This document shows, piece by piece, positions 8,897-19,110 of a DNA stretch of 64,000 nucleotides. Within the stretch, counting starts at the first letter, position 1; every line of letters starts with the position of its first letter. Made by a program: the position numbers and the translations under genes. Below the pieces are notes generated by a model, which made no database searches, was not told where the DNA came from, and worked only from the letters and a program-made list of their open reading frames with translations. This DNA is from Clostridium sp. AM33-3 (GTDB taxonomy: Bacteria > Bacillota > Clostridia > Lachnospirales > Lachnospiraceae): contig NZ_QUIV01000011.1 in NCBI RefSeq assembly GCF_003480315.1, positions 31,881 to 95,880 of the forward strand, given 5' to 3'.

Positions 8897-8925
8897 TTCA
8901 CAAAAAACTGTTTTTGTAATATAAT
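8897..8925 (+). promoter_or_regulatory. Sigma-A promoter of the aldolase gene
   Basis: TTCACA (8897-8902), 17-bp spacer, TATAAT (8920-8925), about 75 bases before the ATG. Confidence 0.75.
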
Positions 8926-9000
8926 AAAGACAGTTATGCCCCCCGGCCTGAATTTGGGACAGGCTGCGCGGAAAACTATAGAAAAACGGAGGTTTTGAAC

Positions 9001-9864
9001 ATGTTAGTATCTGCAACAGAAATGCTGAAAAAGGCAGTAGAAGGCCACTATGCAGTAGGTCAGTTCAACATCAATAACCTGGAGTGGACCAAGGCTATCC
9101 TGGCAACCGCACAGGAGTTAAACTCCCCGGTCATCCTGGGTGTATCTGAGGGCGCAGGAAAGTACATGACCGGATTTAAGACGGTTTCCGCTATGGTAAA
9201 GGCCATGATCGAGGAAATGAACATTACCGTTCCGGTAGCACTGCACTTAGACCACGGCACCTACGATGGCTGCTACAAGTGCATTAAGGCAGGATTCTCC
9301 TCCATCATGTTCGATGGTTCTCACTATGCCATTGAAGAAAATGTAGAGAAGACAAAAGAGTTAGTAAAGGTTGCTCACGCTATGGGTCTTTCCATCGAGG
9401 CTGAGGTTGGTTCCATCGGCGGCGAGGAAGACGGTGTGATCGGTATGGGCGAGTGCGCAGATCCGAACGAGTGCAAGATGATCGCAGACCTGGGCGTAGA
9501 CTTCCTGGCAGCAGGCATCGGCAACATCCACGGCAAATATCCGGCAAACTGGCAAGGCTTAAGCTTTGAGACTCTGGCAGCAGTCAAGGAGAAGGTGGGC
9601 GACCTGCCGTTAGTTCTTCATGGCGGTACCGGTATCCCGGCTGACATGATCAAAAAAGCGATCGATCTTGGTGTGGCAAAGATCAACGTAAATACCGAGT
9701 GTCAGCTTTCCTTTGCAGACGCTACCCGTAAGTATGTCGAGGCAGGCAAGGATTTAGAGGGCAAGGGCTTCGATCCGCGTAAGCTGCTCGCACCGGGCGC
9801 AGAGGCTATCAAGGCAACTGTAAAAGAGAAAATGGAGCTGTTCGGTTCCGTTGGAAAAGCCTGA
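9001..9864 (+). CDS. fba: Class II fructose-bisphosphate aldolase
   Basis: Zinc-dependent aldolase that splits fructose-1,6-bisphosphate to DHAP and glyceraldehyde-3-phosphate. The 287-residue protein carries the zinc and substrate motifs of the class II family: LHLDHGTYDGCYK (zinc His and catalytic Asp), EAEVGSIGGEED, GIGNIHGKYP and LHGGTGIP, then INVNTE. The ATG at 9001 follows ACGGAGG. A tagatose-bisphosphate aldolase is a less likely alternative, because no tagatose genes are nearby. Confidence 0.93.
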   Translation: MLVSATEMLKKAVEGHYAVGQFNINNLEWTKAILATAQELNSPVILGVSEGAGKYMTGFKTVSAMVKAMIEEMNITVPVALHLDHGTYDGCYKCIKAGFSSIMFDGSHYAIEENVEKTKELVKVAHAMGLSIEAEVGSIGGEEDGVIGMGECADPNECKMIADLGVDFLAAGIGNIHGKYPANWQGLSFETLAAVKEKVGDLPLVLHGGTGIPADMIKKAIDLGVAKINVNTECQLSFADATRKYVEAGKDLEGKGFDPRKLLAPGAEAIKATVKEKMELFGSVGKA

Positions 9865-9949
9865 AAATCAGTGCTTTGAAAAAAATACGGGAAAATGCAA
9901 AAAAACACTTGCTTTTTCCAAGCTGATGGTTTATTTTAATTAGGGAACG

Positions 9950-9988
9950 ATGGTGTTCTTCCACATGGGAAGAGCACCATTTTTTTTA
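9950..9988 (+). terminator. Terminator of fba
   Basis: Thirteen-bp stem ATGGTGTTCTTCC / GGAAGAGCACCAT followed by eight T. Confidence 0.92.
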
Positions 9989-10091
9989 ACCAGATACCCA
10001 GCTTAAGAAAATTAAGTATACATAAAAATAATTTAGGGCAGGGTGAGGAGACCGGGAACGGCAATTCTAAGTGAGAGGAAGGAAAAAGTCT

Positions 10092-12209
10092 ATGAGCGAA
10101 ATCGTAAATGTAGCTGAGATTTTTGGCAAGAACGTCTTCAACGAAACCGTTATGAAAGAGCGCTTACCAAAGAGCGTTTTCAAAAAAATGAAAAAGACCA
10201 TCGAAGATGGTGCTGAGCTGGATCCGTCCATTGCAGATGTAGTTGCACATGCAATGAAGGACTGGGCTATTGAGAGAGGAGCAACCCACTATACCCATTG
10301 GTTCCAGCCGCTGACCGGCGTAACCGCAGAGAAGCATGATTCCTTCATTTCCGCACCGGATGCGGAGGGAAAGGTCATCATGGAATTCTCCGGCAAGGAG
10401 CTCATCAAGGGCGAGCCGGATGCATCCTCCTTCCCGTCAGGCGGCCTGCGTGCTACCTTCGAGGCAAGAGGCTATACCGCATGGGACTGTACCTCCCCGG
10501 CCTTTTTAAGAGAAGATGCCTGCGGCGTGACTCTTTGCATTCCGACCGCGTTCTGCTCCTACACTGGTGAGGCACTGGATCAGAAGACCCCGCTTCTTCG
10601 TTCTATGCAGGCCATTGACGAGCAGTCCTTAAGAATTTTAAGACTCTTCGGCAACACCACCGCAAAGCGTGTCTGCCCGTCTGTTGGACCGGAGCAGGAG
10701 TACTTCATCGTAGACCGTCAGAAGTATTTACAGAGAAAAGATCTGATCTACACCGGCCGCACCCTGTTCGGTGCCATGCCTCCAAAGGGCCAGGAGCTGG
10801 ACGACCATTACTTCGGTGCAATCCGTGAGCGCATCGGTGCTTACATGAAGGCAGTCAACGAGGAGCTCTGGAAGCTTGGTGTTACCGCTAAGACCCAGCA
10901 CAACGAGGTAGCACCGGCACAGCATGAGCTGGCTCCAATTTACGACCAGGCAAACCTGGCGGTTGACCACAACCAGATGGTTATGGAAACCTTAAAGAAG
11001 GTTGCCGGGCGTCAGGGCCTTACCTGTCTGCTTCATGAGAAGCCATTTGCGGGCGTAAATGGTTCCGGTAAGCACAATAACTGGTCCCTTACCTCTGATG
11101 ATGGTGTGAACCTGTTAAACCCGGGCGATACCCCGCACGAGAACATTCAGTTCCTTCTTGTTCTGGCCTGCATCTTAAAGGCAGTCGATATTCATGCAGA
11201 CCTGCTTCGTGAATCCGCAGCTGATATCGGAAACGATCACCGTCTGGGAGCAAACGAGGCACCGCCGGCAATCATTTCCGTATTCCTGGGCGAGCAGCTT
11301 GAGGATGTGATTGATCAGCTGTGCAGCACTGGTGAGGCAACTCACTCTAAGAGCGGCGGTACGTTAAGGACTGGTGTTGCAACCCTTCCGGATCTGGATA
11401 AAGATGCAACCGACCGTAACCGTACTTCACCGTTCGCTTTCACCGGAAACAAGTTCGAGTTCCGTATGGTAGGTTCTTCCGATTCTGTTGCCCCGGCCAA
11501 CGTAGTCCTGAACACCATCGTGGCAGAGGCTTTCAAAGAGGCGGCAGATGAGCTGGAAAAGGCAGATGATTTCGATACTGCAGTACATGACATGATCAAG
11601 AAACTGCTTCGCGACCACAAGCACATCATCTTCAACGGCAATGGTTACTCTGATGCATGGGTAGAAGAGGCAGAAAGACGCGGCCTTCCGAACATCCGCT
11701 CCATGGTAGATGCAATCCCGGCCCTCACTACCGAGAAGGCAGTAAAACTCTACGAGTCCTTCGGCGTATTTACCAGGGCAGAGCTGGAGTCCCGTGCCGA
11801 GGTTGAGTATGAGGCATATGGCAAGATGATCAACATCGAGGCAAGAACCATGATCGATATGGCGAGCAAGCAGATCATTCCGGCTGTGATCAAGTACACC
11901 ACTCAGCTGGCAGGTTCACTTGGTGCAGTCAAGGCTGCATGCCCGGAGGCAGATACCAGCGTACAGGCTGAACTGCTGACCGAGACCTCTGCTCTTCTGT
12001 CTGATATGAAGGTTGCCCTGGCAGCTCTGATCGATATTACGGAAGAGGCAGCATGTGTTGACGGTGTTGAGACTCAGGCACGCGTTTACCACGAGAAGGT
12101 GGTTCCGGCTATGGCAGCGCTCCGTACACCGGCAGATAAGCTGGAGATGATCGTGGACAAAGACCTGTGGCCATTCCCGAGCTACGGCGATCTAATCTTC
12201 GAGGTATAA
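10092..12209 (+). CDS. glnN: Glutamine synthetase type III
   Basis: ATP-dependent assimilation of ammonia into glutamine. At 705 residues it is the large type III enzyme found in Bacteroides, cyanobacteria and many Clostridia, far longer than GlnA type I. The catalytic GS domain is seen in [12 protein letters not shown] (glutamate/metal site), GSGKHNNWS (ATP site) and [19 protein letters not shown] at 10092 follows an AGAGGAAGG site and is preferred to the GTG at 10071. The gene is alone between two terminators. A short palindrome CTTAAGAAAATTAAG lies about 80 bases before the start; its meaning is unclear. Confidence 0.95.
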   Translation: MSEIVNVAEIFGKNVFNETVMKERLPKSVFKKMKKTIEDGAELDPSIADVVAHAMKDWAIERGATHYTHWFQPLTGVTAEKHDSFISAPDAEGKVIMEFSGKELIKGEPDASSFPSGGLRATFEARGYTAWDCTSPAFLREDACGVTLCIPTAFCSYTGEALDQKTPLLRSMQAIDEQSLRILRLFGNTTAKRVCPSVGPEQEYFIVDRQKYLQRKDLIYTGRTLFGAMPPKGQELDDHYFGAIRERIGAYMKAVNEELWKLGVTAKTQHNEVAPAQHELAPIYDQANLAVDHNQMVMETLKKVAGRQGLTCLLHEKPFAGVNGSGKHNNWSLTSDDGVNLLNPGDTPHENIQFLLVLACILKAVDIHADLLRESAADIGNDHRLGANEAPPAIISVFLGEQLEDVIDQLCSTGEATHSKSGGTLRTGVATLPDLDKDATDRNRTSPFAFTGNKFEFRMVGSSDSVAPANVVLNTIVAEAFKEAADELEKADDFDTAVHDMIKKLLRDHKHIIFNGNGYSDAWVEEAERRGLPNIRSMVDAIPALTTEKAVKLYESFGVFTRAELESRAEVEYEAYGKMINIEARTMIDMASKQIIPAVIKYTTQLAGSLGAVKAACPEADTSVQAELLTETSALLSDMKVALAALIDITEEAACVDGVETQARVYHEKVVPAMAALRTPADKLEMIVDKDLWPFPSYGDLIFEV

Positions 12210-12238
12210 AGTTCCAATCATATTAGAAAAAAATCAGG

Positions 12239-12272
12239 GCAGGCTTTCGCTGTTTGGCGGAGGCCTGCTTTG
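12239..12272 (+). terminator. Probable terminator of glnN
   Basis: Twelve-bp stem GCAGGCTTTCGC / GCGGAGGCCTGC (two G-U pairs). The T-tract after it is short, so strength is uncertain. Confidence 0.6.
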
Positions 12273-12493
12273 TAGTTACGGGTAAGAATACAGCGGGAAA
12301 GCTTTTTGAATCGGACCTTCCGGCCGATAGGAAATCGTAAGAATCTATTTGCGCGAATTGGTTGAATATTTATGCCGTTATTGTTAAAATGAAACGTATA
12401 AGAGACCGCCCGGGGAAAGCAGGCATCTGCGCAGGCAGACTGGCTGCAAAAAAGAAGAAACGGCGGCGCAACGATACGAAGGAGCTTTTATAT

Positions 12494-13858
12494 ATGAAGA
12501 AAAAGGGTTTGGCAATGTTTGCCCTGGCAGCAGTCATGAGCCTTGGCGCGGTGGGGATTACGGCGTTTGCGGCCGGCTGGTCACAGGAAGGCAGCAACTG
12601 GGTATACTATAATAACAATGGAAGCAAGGTAACCAATGCGTGGCGTCAGGCACAGGATGGAACCTGGCGTTATCTGGAAAGCAGCGGAGCCATGGCAACC
12701 AACAAATGGGTCGATAACGATGATTACTATGTAGATGCCAGCGGTATCATGATCACCAATAAATGGCTTCAGGTGGCAAATAGCCGGAAAACCAGCGGGT
12801 ATGACTGGTATTATTTCGGAAATAACGGCAAGTGCTCGAAAGAAAAATGGGTGCAGATTGATGGTAAGTATTATTATTTCGGAGATACCGGCGCCATGGA
12901 GACTGGCTGGATCTTGGATGACATGTATTACTGCGACGATGTGGGCGTTATGGTGACCGGATGGAAGAAACTGACCCCGCCGGAGGAATATCAGGATGAG
13001 GACAAGCACACCGGTCCGTTTGAAACTGCCAGTGATGGTCAGTACTGGTACTATTTCGGAACCAACGGAAAGAAAACGGTTCCAAGCGAGAACGGAACCA
13101 ATATCAAACAGAAAAAGATCAACGGAACCTATTATTGCCTGCGCGAGGACGGTGCTGTTCAGACCGGCTGGGTCTGCGTCACCGGCGATGAATCCGACAA
13201 CATTGAGGATTACCGCCTGGTAGATGCCGAGGGAAAAGTCCGCACCGGCTGGTATTCTGCCGAGCCGCCGGAATATCTGGCGGGGCATTATGATCATGAC
13301 GTTGAGTGGTTTTATTTCAATTCCAAGGGTGTTCCGGAAGTGGGACCGGCAAAGGGCAGTGCGAAAACCAGTGATTTAAAGCGCATCAACGGATATACAC
13401 ATTTGTTCAATGAATATGGAACTCCTGTATATGGCGTTCAGAAGGTGTATACCAACAGCAGTGAGTATACCGCCTATTACTTTGGCAATTATCCGCAGAG
13501 CAGTATGCTGACAGGCAAGTACAATATCACGGAGGGAGGAGTTTCCTGGCCGTATTATTTCAACTCTACCGGAAAAGGCTATACCGGAGTGTATGACAAT
13601 TATCTGTATTATATGGGTAAACTGCAGAAGGCAGATTCCGGCAGCAAATACGAAGTCTTCTCCGTTCCGAACGGAAACAGCTATAAGAACTATGTAGTGA
13701 ACACTTCCGGCAAGATTGCCAAGAACACTACGGTCAAGGACAGCAATGGCGTAAAATACAAAACCAACAGCAGCGGGGTCCTGACTAAAGAAGATGACGA
13801 GAGCGTAGACGGCGGAAGCTACCGCAGCCCGGAAGAACCGGAATGGGATAACGAATAA
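12494..13858 (+). CDS. Secreted protein with choline-binding-type cell-wall repeats
   Basis: A 454-residue exported protein. The signal peptide is residues 1-27 (KKK, a long Ala/Leu core, cleavage after AFAA). The mature protein is almost wholly made of aromatic/glycine cell-wall-binding repeats of the choline-binding family (GW..., NWVYYNNNGSK, YYYFGDTGAMETGW, WYYFGNNGK), about a dozen units, longer and more irregular after residue 160. No catalytic domain is visible. ATG at 12494 follows AAGGAGC and begins the signal peptide. Such proteins attach non-covalently to the envelope; ligand and role are unknown. A terminator follows immediately. Confidence 0.88.
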   Translation: MKKKGLAMFALAAVMSLGAVGITAFAAGWSQEGSNWVYYNNNGSKVTNAWRQAQDGTWRYLESSGAMATNKWVDNDDYYVDASGIMITNKWLQVANSRKTSGYDWYYFGNNGKCSKEKWVQIDGKYYYFGDTGAMETGWILDDMYYCDDVGVMVTGWKKLTPPEEYQDEDKHTGPFETASDGQYWYYFGTNGKKTVPSENGTNIKQKKINGTYYCLREDGAVQTGWVCVTGDESDNIEDYRLVDAEGKVRTGWYSAEPPEYLAGHYDHDVEWFYFNSKGVPEVGPAKGSAKTSDLKRINGYTHLFNEYGTPVYGVQKVYTNSSEYTAYYFGNYPQSSMLTGKYNITEGGVSWPYYFNSTGKGYTGVYDNYLYYMGKLQKADSGSKYEVFSVPNGNSYKNYVVNTSGKIAKNTTVKDSNGVKYKTNSSGVLTKEDDESVDGGSYRSPEEPEWDNE

Positions 13859-13880
13859 AGCAGAATACCATTAAAGAAAC

Positions 13881-13920
13881 AGAGGCTGATACAGGGAAAA
13901 GCTGTATCGGCCTCTTTGTT
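13881..13920 (+). terminator. Terminator of the repeat-protein gene
   Basis: Fourteen-bp stem AGAGGCTGATACAG / CTGTATCGGCCTCT (one G-U pair) with a 7-base loop and a T-rich tail. Confidence 0.88.
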
Positions 13921-14005
13921 GTATTATATATAGAAGAAACACAGCTCTGGCCAATGCACGGAAAATTGCATGAGAATAAAAACATTAAAATAATAGATAA
14001 AATAC

Positions 14006-14034
14006 TTGCTTTTTTGGAAAGACTATGATATCAT
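14006..14034 (+). promoter_or_regulatory. Promoter of the S10 ribosomal operon
   Basis: TTGCTT (14006-14011), 17-bp spacer, TATCAT (14029-14034). It is the only promoter-like site found between the preceding terminator and rpsJ, and gives a leader of about 230 bases. Confidence 0.65.
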
Positions 14035-14123
14035 ACAAAGGCTGTGACATGATAGCAATGAAGCGCGAGGTTGCTGCCAAAATGGCAGGTTTTCCGTGGA
14101 GCGAATGTCAAGTTAGGAAACTG

Positions 14124-14232
14124 ACGACAAGTCACTGTACCAATTTAACAGCTGTAGTAAAGAGTAATTGCAGTAACGCAGTGTGTAGTCCGCGCGACAC
14201 ACACGGAGATGTGTACAGTCACCGCTTGTCGT
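14124..14232 (+). ncRNA. Structured leader RNA of the S10 operon
   Basis: Long-range pairing closes a branched domain: ACGACAAG (14124-14131) pairs with CTTGTCGT (14225-14232), and ACTGTAC (14134-14140) with GTACAGT (14213-14219), leaving a small internal loop. Within it GTGTGT/ACACAC segments (14181-14205) can form another helix. The size and place suit an autoregulatory ribosomal-protein leader, as known for S10 operons elsewhere (L4-controlled in enterobacteria). No named family is claimed. Confidence 0.6.
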
Positions 14233-14241
14233 ACTTCAAAC

Positions 14242-14270
14242 AAAAGTGCGAAAAGGAGGCGACTTTTTTT
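14242..14270 (+). promoter_or_regulatory. Hairpin presenting the rpsJ ribosome binding site in its loop
   Basis: AAAAGTGCG and CGACTTTT can pair (one bulged G) around a loop AAAAGGAGG, which contains the Shine-Dalgarno sequence, and the stem runs straight into a T-run before the ATG. It could act as an attenuator or as a translational switch. Confidence 0.45.
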
Positions 14271-14588
14271 ATGGCAAGTCAAGTAATGAGAATCACATTA
14301 AAAGCTTATGATCATCAGTTAGTTGATCAGTCTGCTGGAAAAATCATCGAGACCGTAAAGAAGACAGGGGCTCAGGTGAGCGGACCGGTACCGTTACCGA
14401 CCAAGAAAGAGGTAGTAACTATTCTGAGAGCGGTACACAAGTACAAAGATTCCAGAGAGCAGTTCGAGCAGAGAACTCACAAAAGACTTATCGATATCAC
14501 CACTCCGAGCCAGAAGACAGTTGATGCATTAAGCAAACTGGAAATGCCGGCTGGTGTTTATATCGACATCAAAATGAAACAGAAATAA
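14271..14588 (+). CDS. rpsJ: Ribosomal protein S10
   Basis: A 105-residue 30S subunit protein, also NusE in transcription antitermination. Recognised by [15 protein letters not shown] at the start and [22 protein letters not shown] near the end. ATG at 14271 gives the normal N-terminus; the open frame to the left of it lies in the leader RNA. First gene of the S10 operon, with rplC 51 bases downstream. The AGGAGG site is 12 bases from the ATG, longer than usual. Confidence 0.98.
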   Translation: MASQVMRITLKAYDHQLVDQSAGKIIETVKKTGAQVSGPVPLPTKKEVVTILRAVHKYKDSREQFEQRTHKRLIDITTPSQKTVDALSKLEMPAGVYIDIKMKQK

Positions 14589-14639
14589 GCTTTAGTATGA
14601 TTGCCGTAAAAGGTAATCCGCTGTAAGGAGGAAATTGAA

Positions 14640-15275
14640 ATGAAGAAAGCTATCTTAGCTACTAAAGTCGGAATGACTCAGATCTTCAACGAAGATGGCG
14701 TGTTAGTTCCGGTAACCGTTCTTCAGGCTGGCCCGTGTGTAGTAACCCAGGTTAAGACCGTTGAGAACGATGGCTACAAAGCAGTTCAGGTTGGTTTTGT
14801 AGACAAGAGAGACAAACTGGTTAGCAAACCGGTTAAGGGACACTTCGACAAGGCAGGTGTTTCCTACAAGAGATTCGTCCGCGAGTTCCGTTTCGAGAAC
14901 GCAGAAGAGTATTCTGTAAAGGACGAGATCAAAGCTGACATCTTCGCTAACGGCGATAAGGTGGATGCAACCGCTGTTTCCAAAGGTAAAGGTTTCCAGG
15001 GCGCGATCAAGAGACACGGCCAGCACAGAGGACCTATGGCTCATGGTTCTAAATTCCATCGTCATCAGGGTTCCAACGGTGCTTGTTCTGATCCGAGCAA
15101 GGTATTCAAGGGTAAAGGCATGCCGGGACATATGGGTTCCAAGCAGGTTACCATTCAGAACCTTGAGATTGTCCGCGTAGACGTTGAGAACAATCTGCTT
15201 CTGGTTAAGGGCGCTGTTCCGGGACCGAAGAAATCTTTAGTAACGATCAAAGAAACAGTGAAAGCTTCCAAGTAA
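14640..15275 (+). CDS. rplC: Ribosomal protein L3
   Basis: A 211-residue 50S protein that binds 23S rRNA near the peptidyl transferase centre and starts assembly. The bacterial start [15 protein letters not shown], the loop with [20 protein letters not shown], and GKGMPGHMG are clear. Preceded by AAGGAGG; 28 bases before rplD. Confidence 0.98.
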   Translation: MKKAILATKVGMTQIFNEDGVLVPVTVLQAGPCVVTQVKTVENDGYKAVQVGFVDKRDKLVSKPVKGHFDKAGVSYKRFVREFRFENAEEYSVKDEIKADIFANGDKVDATAVSKGKGFQGAIKRHGQHRGPMAHGSKFHRHQGSNGACSDPSKVFKGKGMPGHMGSKQVTIQNLEIVRVDVENNLLLVKGAVPGPKKSLVTIKETVKASK

Positions 15276-15303
15276 GCTTTGACGAGAAAGGAGGAACACA
15301 CAG

Positions 15304-15924
15304 ATGGCAAACGTATCTGTTTACAATATGGAAGGTAATGAAGTAGGCAAGATGGATTTAAACGATGCTGTATTCGGTGTTGAGGTTAACGAGCACTTAG
15401 TACACATGGCAGTCGTTGCACAGCTTGCTAACAATCGTCAGGGTACTCAGAAAGCAAAAACCCGTTCTGAGGTATCTGGTGGCGGCAGAAAACCGTGGAG
15501 ACAGAAAGGAACCGGACATGCACGTCAGGGTTCAACCAGAGCTCCGCAGTGGACCGGCGGCGGTATCGTATTCGCTCCGACTCCGAGAGATTATACAATC
15601 AGACTCAACAAGAAAGAGAAGAGAGCAGCTCTGAAGTCTGCACTGACCAGCAGAGTGCTTGAAAACAAGTTCATCGTTGTTGACGAGCTGAAGCTTGATG
15701 AAATCAAGACCAAAAAATTCCAGAACGTCCTGAATAACTTAAAGGTTAACAAGGCTCTGGTAGTAGTTGACGAGAACAGCGACAACGTTGTTAAGTCCGC
15801 TAAGAACATCCAGTCTGTAAAGACCGCTTATGTCAATACCATCAACGTATATGACATTCTGAAATACAACACCGTAGTAGCTACCAAGGCTGCTGTTGCA
15901 AATATCGAGGAGGTGTACGCATAA
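15304..15924 (+). CDS. rplD: Ribosomal protein L4
   Basis: A 206-residue 50S protein lining the exit tunnel; in several bacteria it represses its own S10 operon, which makes it the natural candidate ligand for the leader at 14124-14232. The extended tunnel loop is seen as [20 protein letters not shown]. Its TAA stop overlaps the ATG of rplW by one base, so the two are translationally coupled. Confidence 0.98.
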   Translation: MANVSVYNMEGNEVGKMDLNDAVFGVEVNEHLVHMAVVAQLANNRQGTQKAKTRSEVSGGGRKPWRQKGTGHARQGSTRAPQWTGGGIVFAPTPRDYTIRLNKKEKRAALKSALTSRVLENKFIVVDELKLDEIKTKKFQNVLNNLKVNKALVVVDENSDNVVKSAKNIQSVKTAYVNTINVYDILKYNTVVATKAAVANIEEVYA

Positions 15925-16223
15925 TGGCTAACGTTCAGTACTATGACGTCATTCTGAAACCGGTTGTAACCGAGAAGAGCATGAACGCAATGAGCGAGAA
16001 GAAATACACTTTCCTGGTTCACACCGATGCGAACAAGTCCATGATCAAAGAGGCTGTTGAGAAGATGTTCCCGGGAACCAAAGTTAAGAGTGTAAACACC
16101 ATGAACAGCGAAGGCAAGAACAAGAGACGTGGTATGACCTTCGGCAAGACCGCTGCAACCAAGAAGGCTATCGTTCAGTTAACTGAGGACAGCAAAGAGA
16201 TCGAGGTATTTGCAGGTCTGTAG
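15924..16223 (+). CDS. rplW: Ribosomal protein L23
   Basis: A 99-residue 50S protein at the tunnel exit, docking site for trigger factor and SRP. Recognised by [13 protein letters not shown] and by the KVKSVNTM segment with the basic KRRGMTFGK after it. Start overlaps the rplD stop. A 212-base spacer with a repeat element separates it from rplB. Confidence 0.98.
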   Translation: MANVQYYDVILKPVVTEKSMNAMSEKKYTFLVHTDANKSMIKEAVEKMFPGTKVKSVNTMNSEGKNKRRGMTFGKTAATKKAIVQLTEDSKEIEVFAGL

Positions 16224-16231
16224 GCATTGAA

Positions 16232-16322
16232 CACTTAACGAGCGCGCAGAGCGCGAGTTTAGTGAGAAAGCCCATCGCGAACCTTAACGAAGCGAAGCTG
16301 AGTTTAGTTGAGCGATGAGAAT
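16232..16322 (+). repeat. Intergenic palindromic element, copy 1
   Basis: Two hairpin units in tandem. Each has a CTTAACGA-type left flank and a TTAGT-type right flank around a variable stem (CGCGC-AGA-GCGCG in the first). The second unit is bracketed by CATCGC (16273-16278) and GCGATG. A second, longer copy with the same conserved flanks lies at 21056-21172 in the same operon. Non-coding in all frames. Confidence 0.7.
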
Positions 16323-16376
16323 TAATGAAACTATACGGCTGCCAGTGAAAAGAATATACTGCGCCGTGATAAAGAG

Positions 16377-16412
16377 ATACACGCGAGTGCGTTGATAACG
16401 CACGACCGTGTA
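16377..16412 (+). other. Double hairpin before rplB
   Basis: TACACG/CGTGTA (16377-16382 with 16407-16412) encloses GTGCGTT/AACGCAC (16387-16393 with 16397-16403). No T-run follows, so it is not a terminator. It may be an RNA processing or regulatory site. Confidence 0.5.
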
Positions 16413-16435
16413 CGGAATTGAAAGGAGTTCAAGTC

Positions 16436-17281
16436 ATGGGAATTAAAACATACAACCCATATACACCTTCCAGAAGACATATGACCGGATCTGACTTCAG
16501 TGAGATCACCAAGTCCACTCCGGAGAAGTCTCTGGTTACTTCTTTAAAGAAGAATGCTGGCCGTAACAACCAGGGTAAGATTACCGTTAGACATCGTGGT
16601 GGCGGTTCCAGAAGAAAATACAGAATCATCGATTTCAAGAGAAACAGCAAGGATGGTATCCCGGCAACCGTTATCGGTATCGAGTACGATCCGAACAGAA
16701 CTGCAAACATCGCACTGATCTGCTACGCAGACGGCGAGAAGGCTTATATCCTGGCTCCGGCTGGTTTAACCGATGGCATGAAGGTTATGAGCGGCGAGAC
16801 TGCAGAGGCTAAAGTTGGTAACTGCTTACCGCTGGCAAACATTCCGGTTGGTGCGCAGATTCATAATATTGAGCTGTATCCGGGCAAGGGTGGTCAGCTG
16901 GTTCGTTCCGCTGGTAACGCTGCTCAGCTTATGGCAAAAGAAGGCAAATATGCAACCTTAAGACTTCCTTCCGGCGAGATGAGAATGGTTCCGATCGTAT
17001 GCCGCGCAACCATCGGTGTTGTAGGTAACGGCGAGCACAATCTGATCAACCTCGGTAAGGCTGGTAGAAAACGTCATATGGGTATCCGTCCTACAGTTCG
17101 CGGTTCCGTTATGAACCCGAATGACCATCCGCACGGTGGTGGTGAAGGTAAGACTGGTATCGGTCGTCCGGGTCCTTCTACTCCGTGGGGCAAGCCTGCT
17201 CTGGGTCTGAAGACCAGAAAGAAAAACAAGCAGTCTAATAAGCTGATTGTAAGAAGACGCGACGGCAAGACCATTAAATAA
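16436..17281 (+). CDS. rplB: Ribosomal protein L2
   Basis: A 281-residue core 50S protein required for subunit joining and peptidyl transfer. [13 protein letters not shown] at the start, [19 protein letters not shown] and the C-terminal [19 protein letters not shown] are diagnostic. ATG at 16436 follows AAAGGAG and gives the standard N-terminus; the GTT-preceded longer reading is not needed. Confidence 0.98.
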   Translation: MGIKTYNPYTPSRRHMTGSDFSEITKSTPEKSLVTSLKKNAGRNNQGKITVRHRGGGSRRKYRIIDFKRNSKDGIPATVIGIEYDPNRTANIALICYADGEKAYILAPAGLTDGMKVMSGETAEAKVGNCLPLANIPVGAQIHNIELYPGKGGQLVRSAGNAAQLMAKEGKYATLRLPSGEMRMVPIVCRATIGVVGNGEHNLINLGKAGRKRHMGIRPTVRGSVMNPNDHPHGGGEGKTGIGRPGPSTPWGKPALGLKTRKKNKQSNKLIVRRRDGKTIK

Positions 17282-17302
17282 TTCAAGGAGGATACAAAAC
17301 CT

Positions 17303-17581
17303 ATGGCACGTTCATTAAAAAAAGGACCATTTGCAGATGCACACTTACTGAAAAAAGTTGATGCAATGAACGCAGCAGGACAGCATCAGGTAATCAAGAC
17401 CTGGTCCCGCCGTTCTACAATCTTCCCGCAGATGGTTGGACATACAATCGCAGTTCACGACGGCAGAAAGCATGTTCCGGTATATGTTACCGAGGATATG
17501 GTTGGCCACAAACTGGGTGAGTTCGTAGCTACCAGAACTTACAGAGGACATGGAAAAGACGAGAAGAAATCCAAGCGATAA
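17303..17581 (+). CDS. rpsS: Ribosomal protein S19
   Basis: A 92-residue 30S head protein. [17 protein letters not shown] and the [21 protein letters not shown] segment are unmistakable. AAGGAGG precedes the ATG. It lies 21 bases after rplB. Confidence 0.98.
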   Translation: MARSLKKGPFADAHLLKKVDAMNAAGQHQVIKTWSRRSTIFPQMVGHTIAVHDGRKHVPVYVTEDMVGHKLGEFVATRTYRGHGKDEKKSKR

Positions 17582-17611
17582 TCGTCAGGATTGAAAGGAG
17601 GTTAATTAGCA

Positions 17612-17998
17612 ATGGCTAAAGGACATAGAAGTCAGATTAAGAGAGAGAGAAATGCCCAGAAGGACACCAGACCGAGCGCAAAGTTATCTTACGCACGTGT
17701 TTCCGTTCAGAAGGCTTGCTTCGTATTAGATGCCATCAGAGGCAAAGATGTACAGACCGCACTTGGTATTGTAACTTACAACCCAAGATATGCTTCTTCT
17801 TTAATTAAAAAATTACTGGAATCTGCAATTGCTAATGCAGAGAACAACAACAACATGGATCCGGCTAAACTTTACGTGGAGGAGTGCTTCGCTAACAAGG
17901 GACCGACCATGAAGAGAGTAAAACCGAGAGCACAGGGCAGAGCTTACAGAATCGAGAAGAGAATGAGCCACATCACTGTTGTGCTGAATGAGAGATAA
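17612..17998 (+). CDS. rplV: Ribosomal protein L22
   Basis: A 128-residue 50S protein whose hairpin lines the exit tunnel at the macrolide site. KLSYARVSVQKACFVLDAIRG and the C-terminal loop KRVKPRAQGRAYRIEKRMSH are typical. AAAGGAGG lies before the ATG. Confidence 0.98.
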   Translation: MAKGHRSQIKRERNAQKDTRPSAKLSYARVSVQKACFVLDAIRGKDVQTALGIVTYNPRYASSLIKKLLESAIANAENNNNMDPAKLYVEECFANKGPTMKRVKPRAQGRAYRIEKRMSHITVVLNER

Positions 17999-18010
17999 GA
18001 GGAGGCAATT

Positions 18011-18673
18011 ATGGGACAGAAAGTTAATCCGCACGGCTTAAGAGTCGGTGTTATTAAAGACTGGGATTCCAAGTGGTATGCAGAAGGCAACTTCGCTGAT
18101 TGCCTGGTAGAGGATTACAACATCCGTAAATTCCTCAAGAAAAAACTGTATAGCGCTGGTGTTTCCAAAATCGAGATCGAGAGAGCATCTGCATCCGACA
18201 GAGTAAAAATCATCATCTTCACCGCTAAACCGGGCGTAGTAATCGGTAAAGGCGGCGCAGAGATCGAGAAGCTCAGAGCTGAGGTTCAGAAGCTGACCGA
18301 CAAAAAAGTATTTATCGACATTAAAGAAATCAAGAGACCGGACCGCGATGCTCAGTTAGTAGCTGAGAACATTGCACAGCAGCTGGAAAACCGTGTTTCC
18401 TTCCGTCGTGCTATGAAGTCTACCATGGGTCGTTCCATGAAGGCTGGCGTTAAGGGAATCAAGACCGCTGTTGGCGGACGTCTTGGCGGTGCTGATATCG
18501 CTCGTACCGAGTTCTACAGCGAGGGCACCATTCCGTTACAGACATTAAGAGCAGATATTGACTATGGTTTCGCTGAGGCAGATACCACCTACGGCAAGCT
18601 TGGCGTTAAGGTTTGGATCTACAAAGGCGAGGTACTTCCTACTAGAGGAAACAAGGAAGGGAGCGATAAATAA
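18011..18673 (+). CDS. rpsC: Ribosomal protein S3
   Basis: A 220-residue 30S protein at the mRNA entry channel, with KH domain. [23 protein letters not shown] starts the protein, the KH GXXG loop is [12 protein letters not shown], and the C-terminal domain ends in [13 protein letters not shown]. Its stop codon overlaps the rplP ATG. Confidence 0.98.
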   Translation: MGQKVNPHGLRVGVIKDWDSKWYAEGNFADCLVEDYNIRKFLKKKLYSAGVSKIEIERASASDRVKIIIFTAKPGVVIGKGGAEIEKLRAEVQKLTDKKVFIDIKEIKRPDRDAQLVAENIAQQLENRVSFRRAMKSTMGRSMKAGVKGIKTAVGGRLGGADIARTEFYSEGTIPLQTLRADIDYGFAEADTTYGKLGVKVWIYKGEVLPTRGNKEGSDK

Positions 18674-19110
18674 TGTTAATGCCTAAGAGAGTAAAGCGCC
18701 GCAAACAGTTCCGTGGAACTATGACCGGTAAGGCTTTAAGAGGAAATAAAATTAACTACGGTGAGTTCGGTCTGGTGGCTACTGAGCCGTGCTGGATCAA
18801 GTCCAATCAGATCGAGGCAGCCCGTGTTGCCATGACCCGTTACATCAAACGTGGTGGTAAAGTCTGGATCAAGATTTTCCCGGACAAACCTGTAACTGCT
18901 AAGCCGGCTGAGACTCGAATGGGTTCCGGTAAAGGCGCTCTGGAGTACTGGGTAGCAGTTGTTAAACCGGGCAGAGTAATGTTCGAGATCGCTGGCGTTC
19001 CGGAGGAAACCGCGCGTGAGGCATTACGTCTTGCTATGCACAAGTTACCATGCAAATGTAAGATTGCTGCTAAAGCAGATTTAGAAGGCGGTGATAACAG
19101 TGAAAACTAA
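18673..19110 (+). CDS. rplP: Ribosomal protein L16
   Basis: A 145-residue 50S protein that contacts the tRNA acceptor arm. [14 protein letters not shown] and the [19 protein letters not shown] loop are diagnostic. The ATG at 18673 overlaps the rpsC stop; an alternative ATG at 18679 would remove two residues, but the MLMPKR start is the common one. Confidence 0.98.
   Translation: MLMPKRVKRRKQFRGTMTGKALRGNKINYGEFGLVATEPCWIKSNQIEAARVAMTRYIKRGGKVWIKIFPDKPVTAKPAETRMGSGKGALEYWVAVVKPGRVMFEIAGVPEETAREALRLAMHKLPCKCKIAAKADLEGGDNSEN

Noticed and set aside
12362..12493. A 44-codon extension of the first repeat protein
   Set aside because: It would bury the signal peptide; ATG at 12494 has a good ribosome binding site and begins the signal sequence.
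14025..14270. An 82-codon N-terminal extension of rpsJ
   Set aside because: S10 never has such an extension; the stretch is leader RNA with paired helices, and the AGGAGG site and ATG at 14271 give the normal start.
16224..16435. A possible small RNA gene or tRNA between rplW and rplB
   Set aside because: The hairpins belong to a repeat element found again at 21056; no tRNA cloverleaf or T-loop sequence was found.
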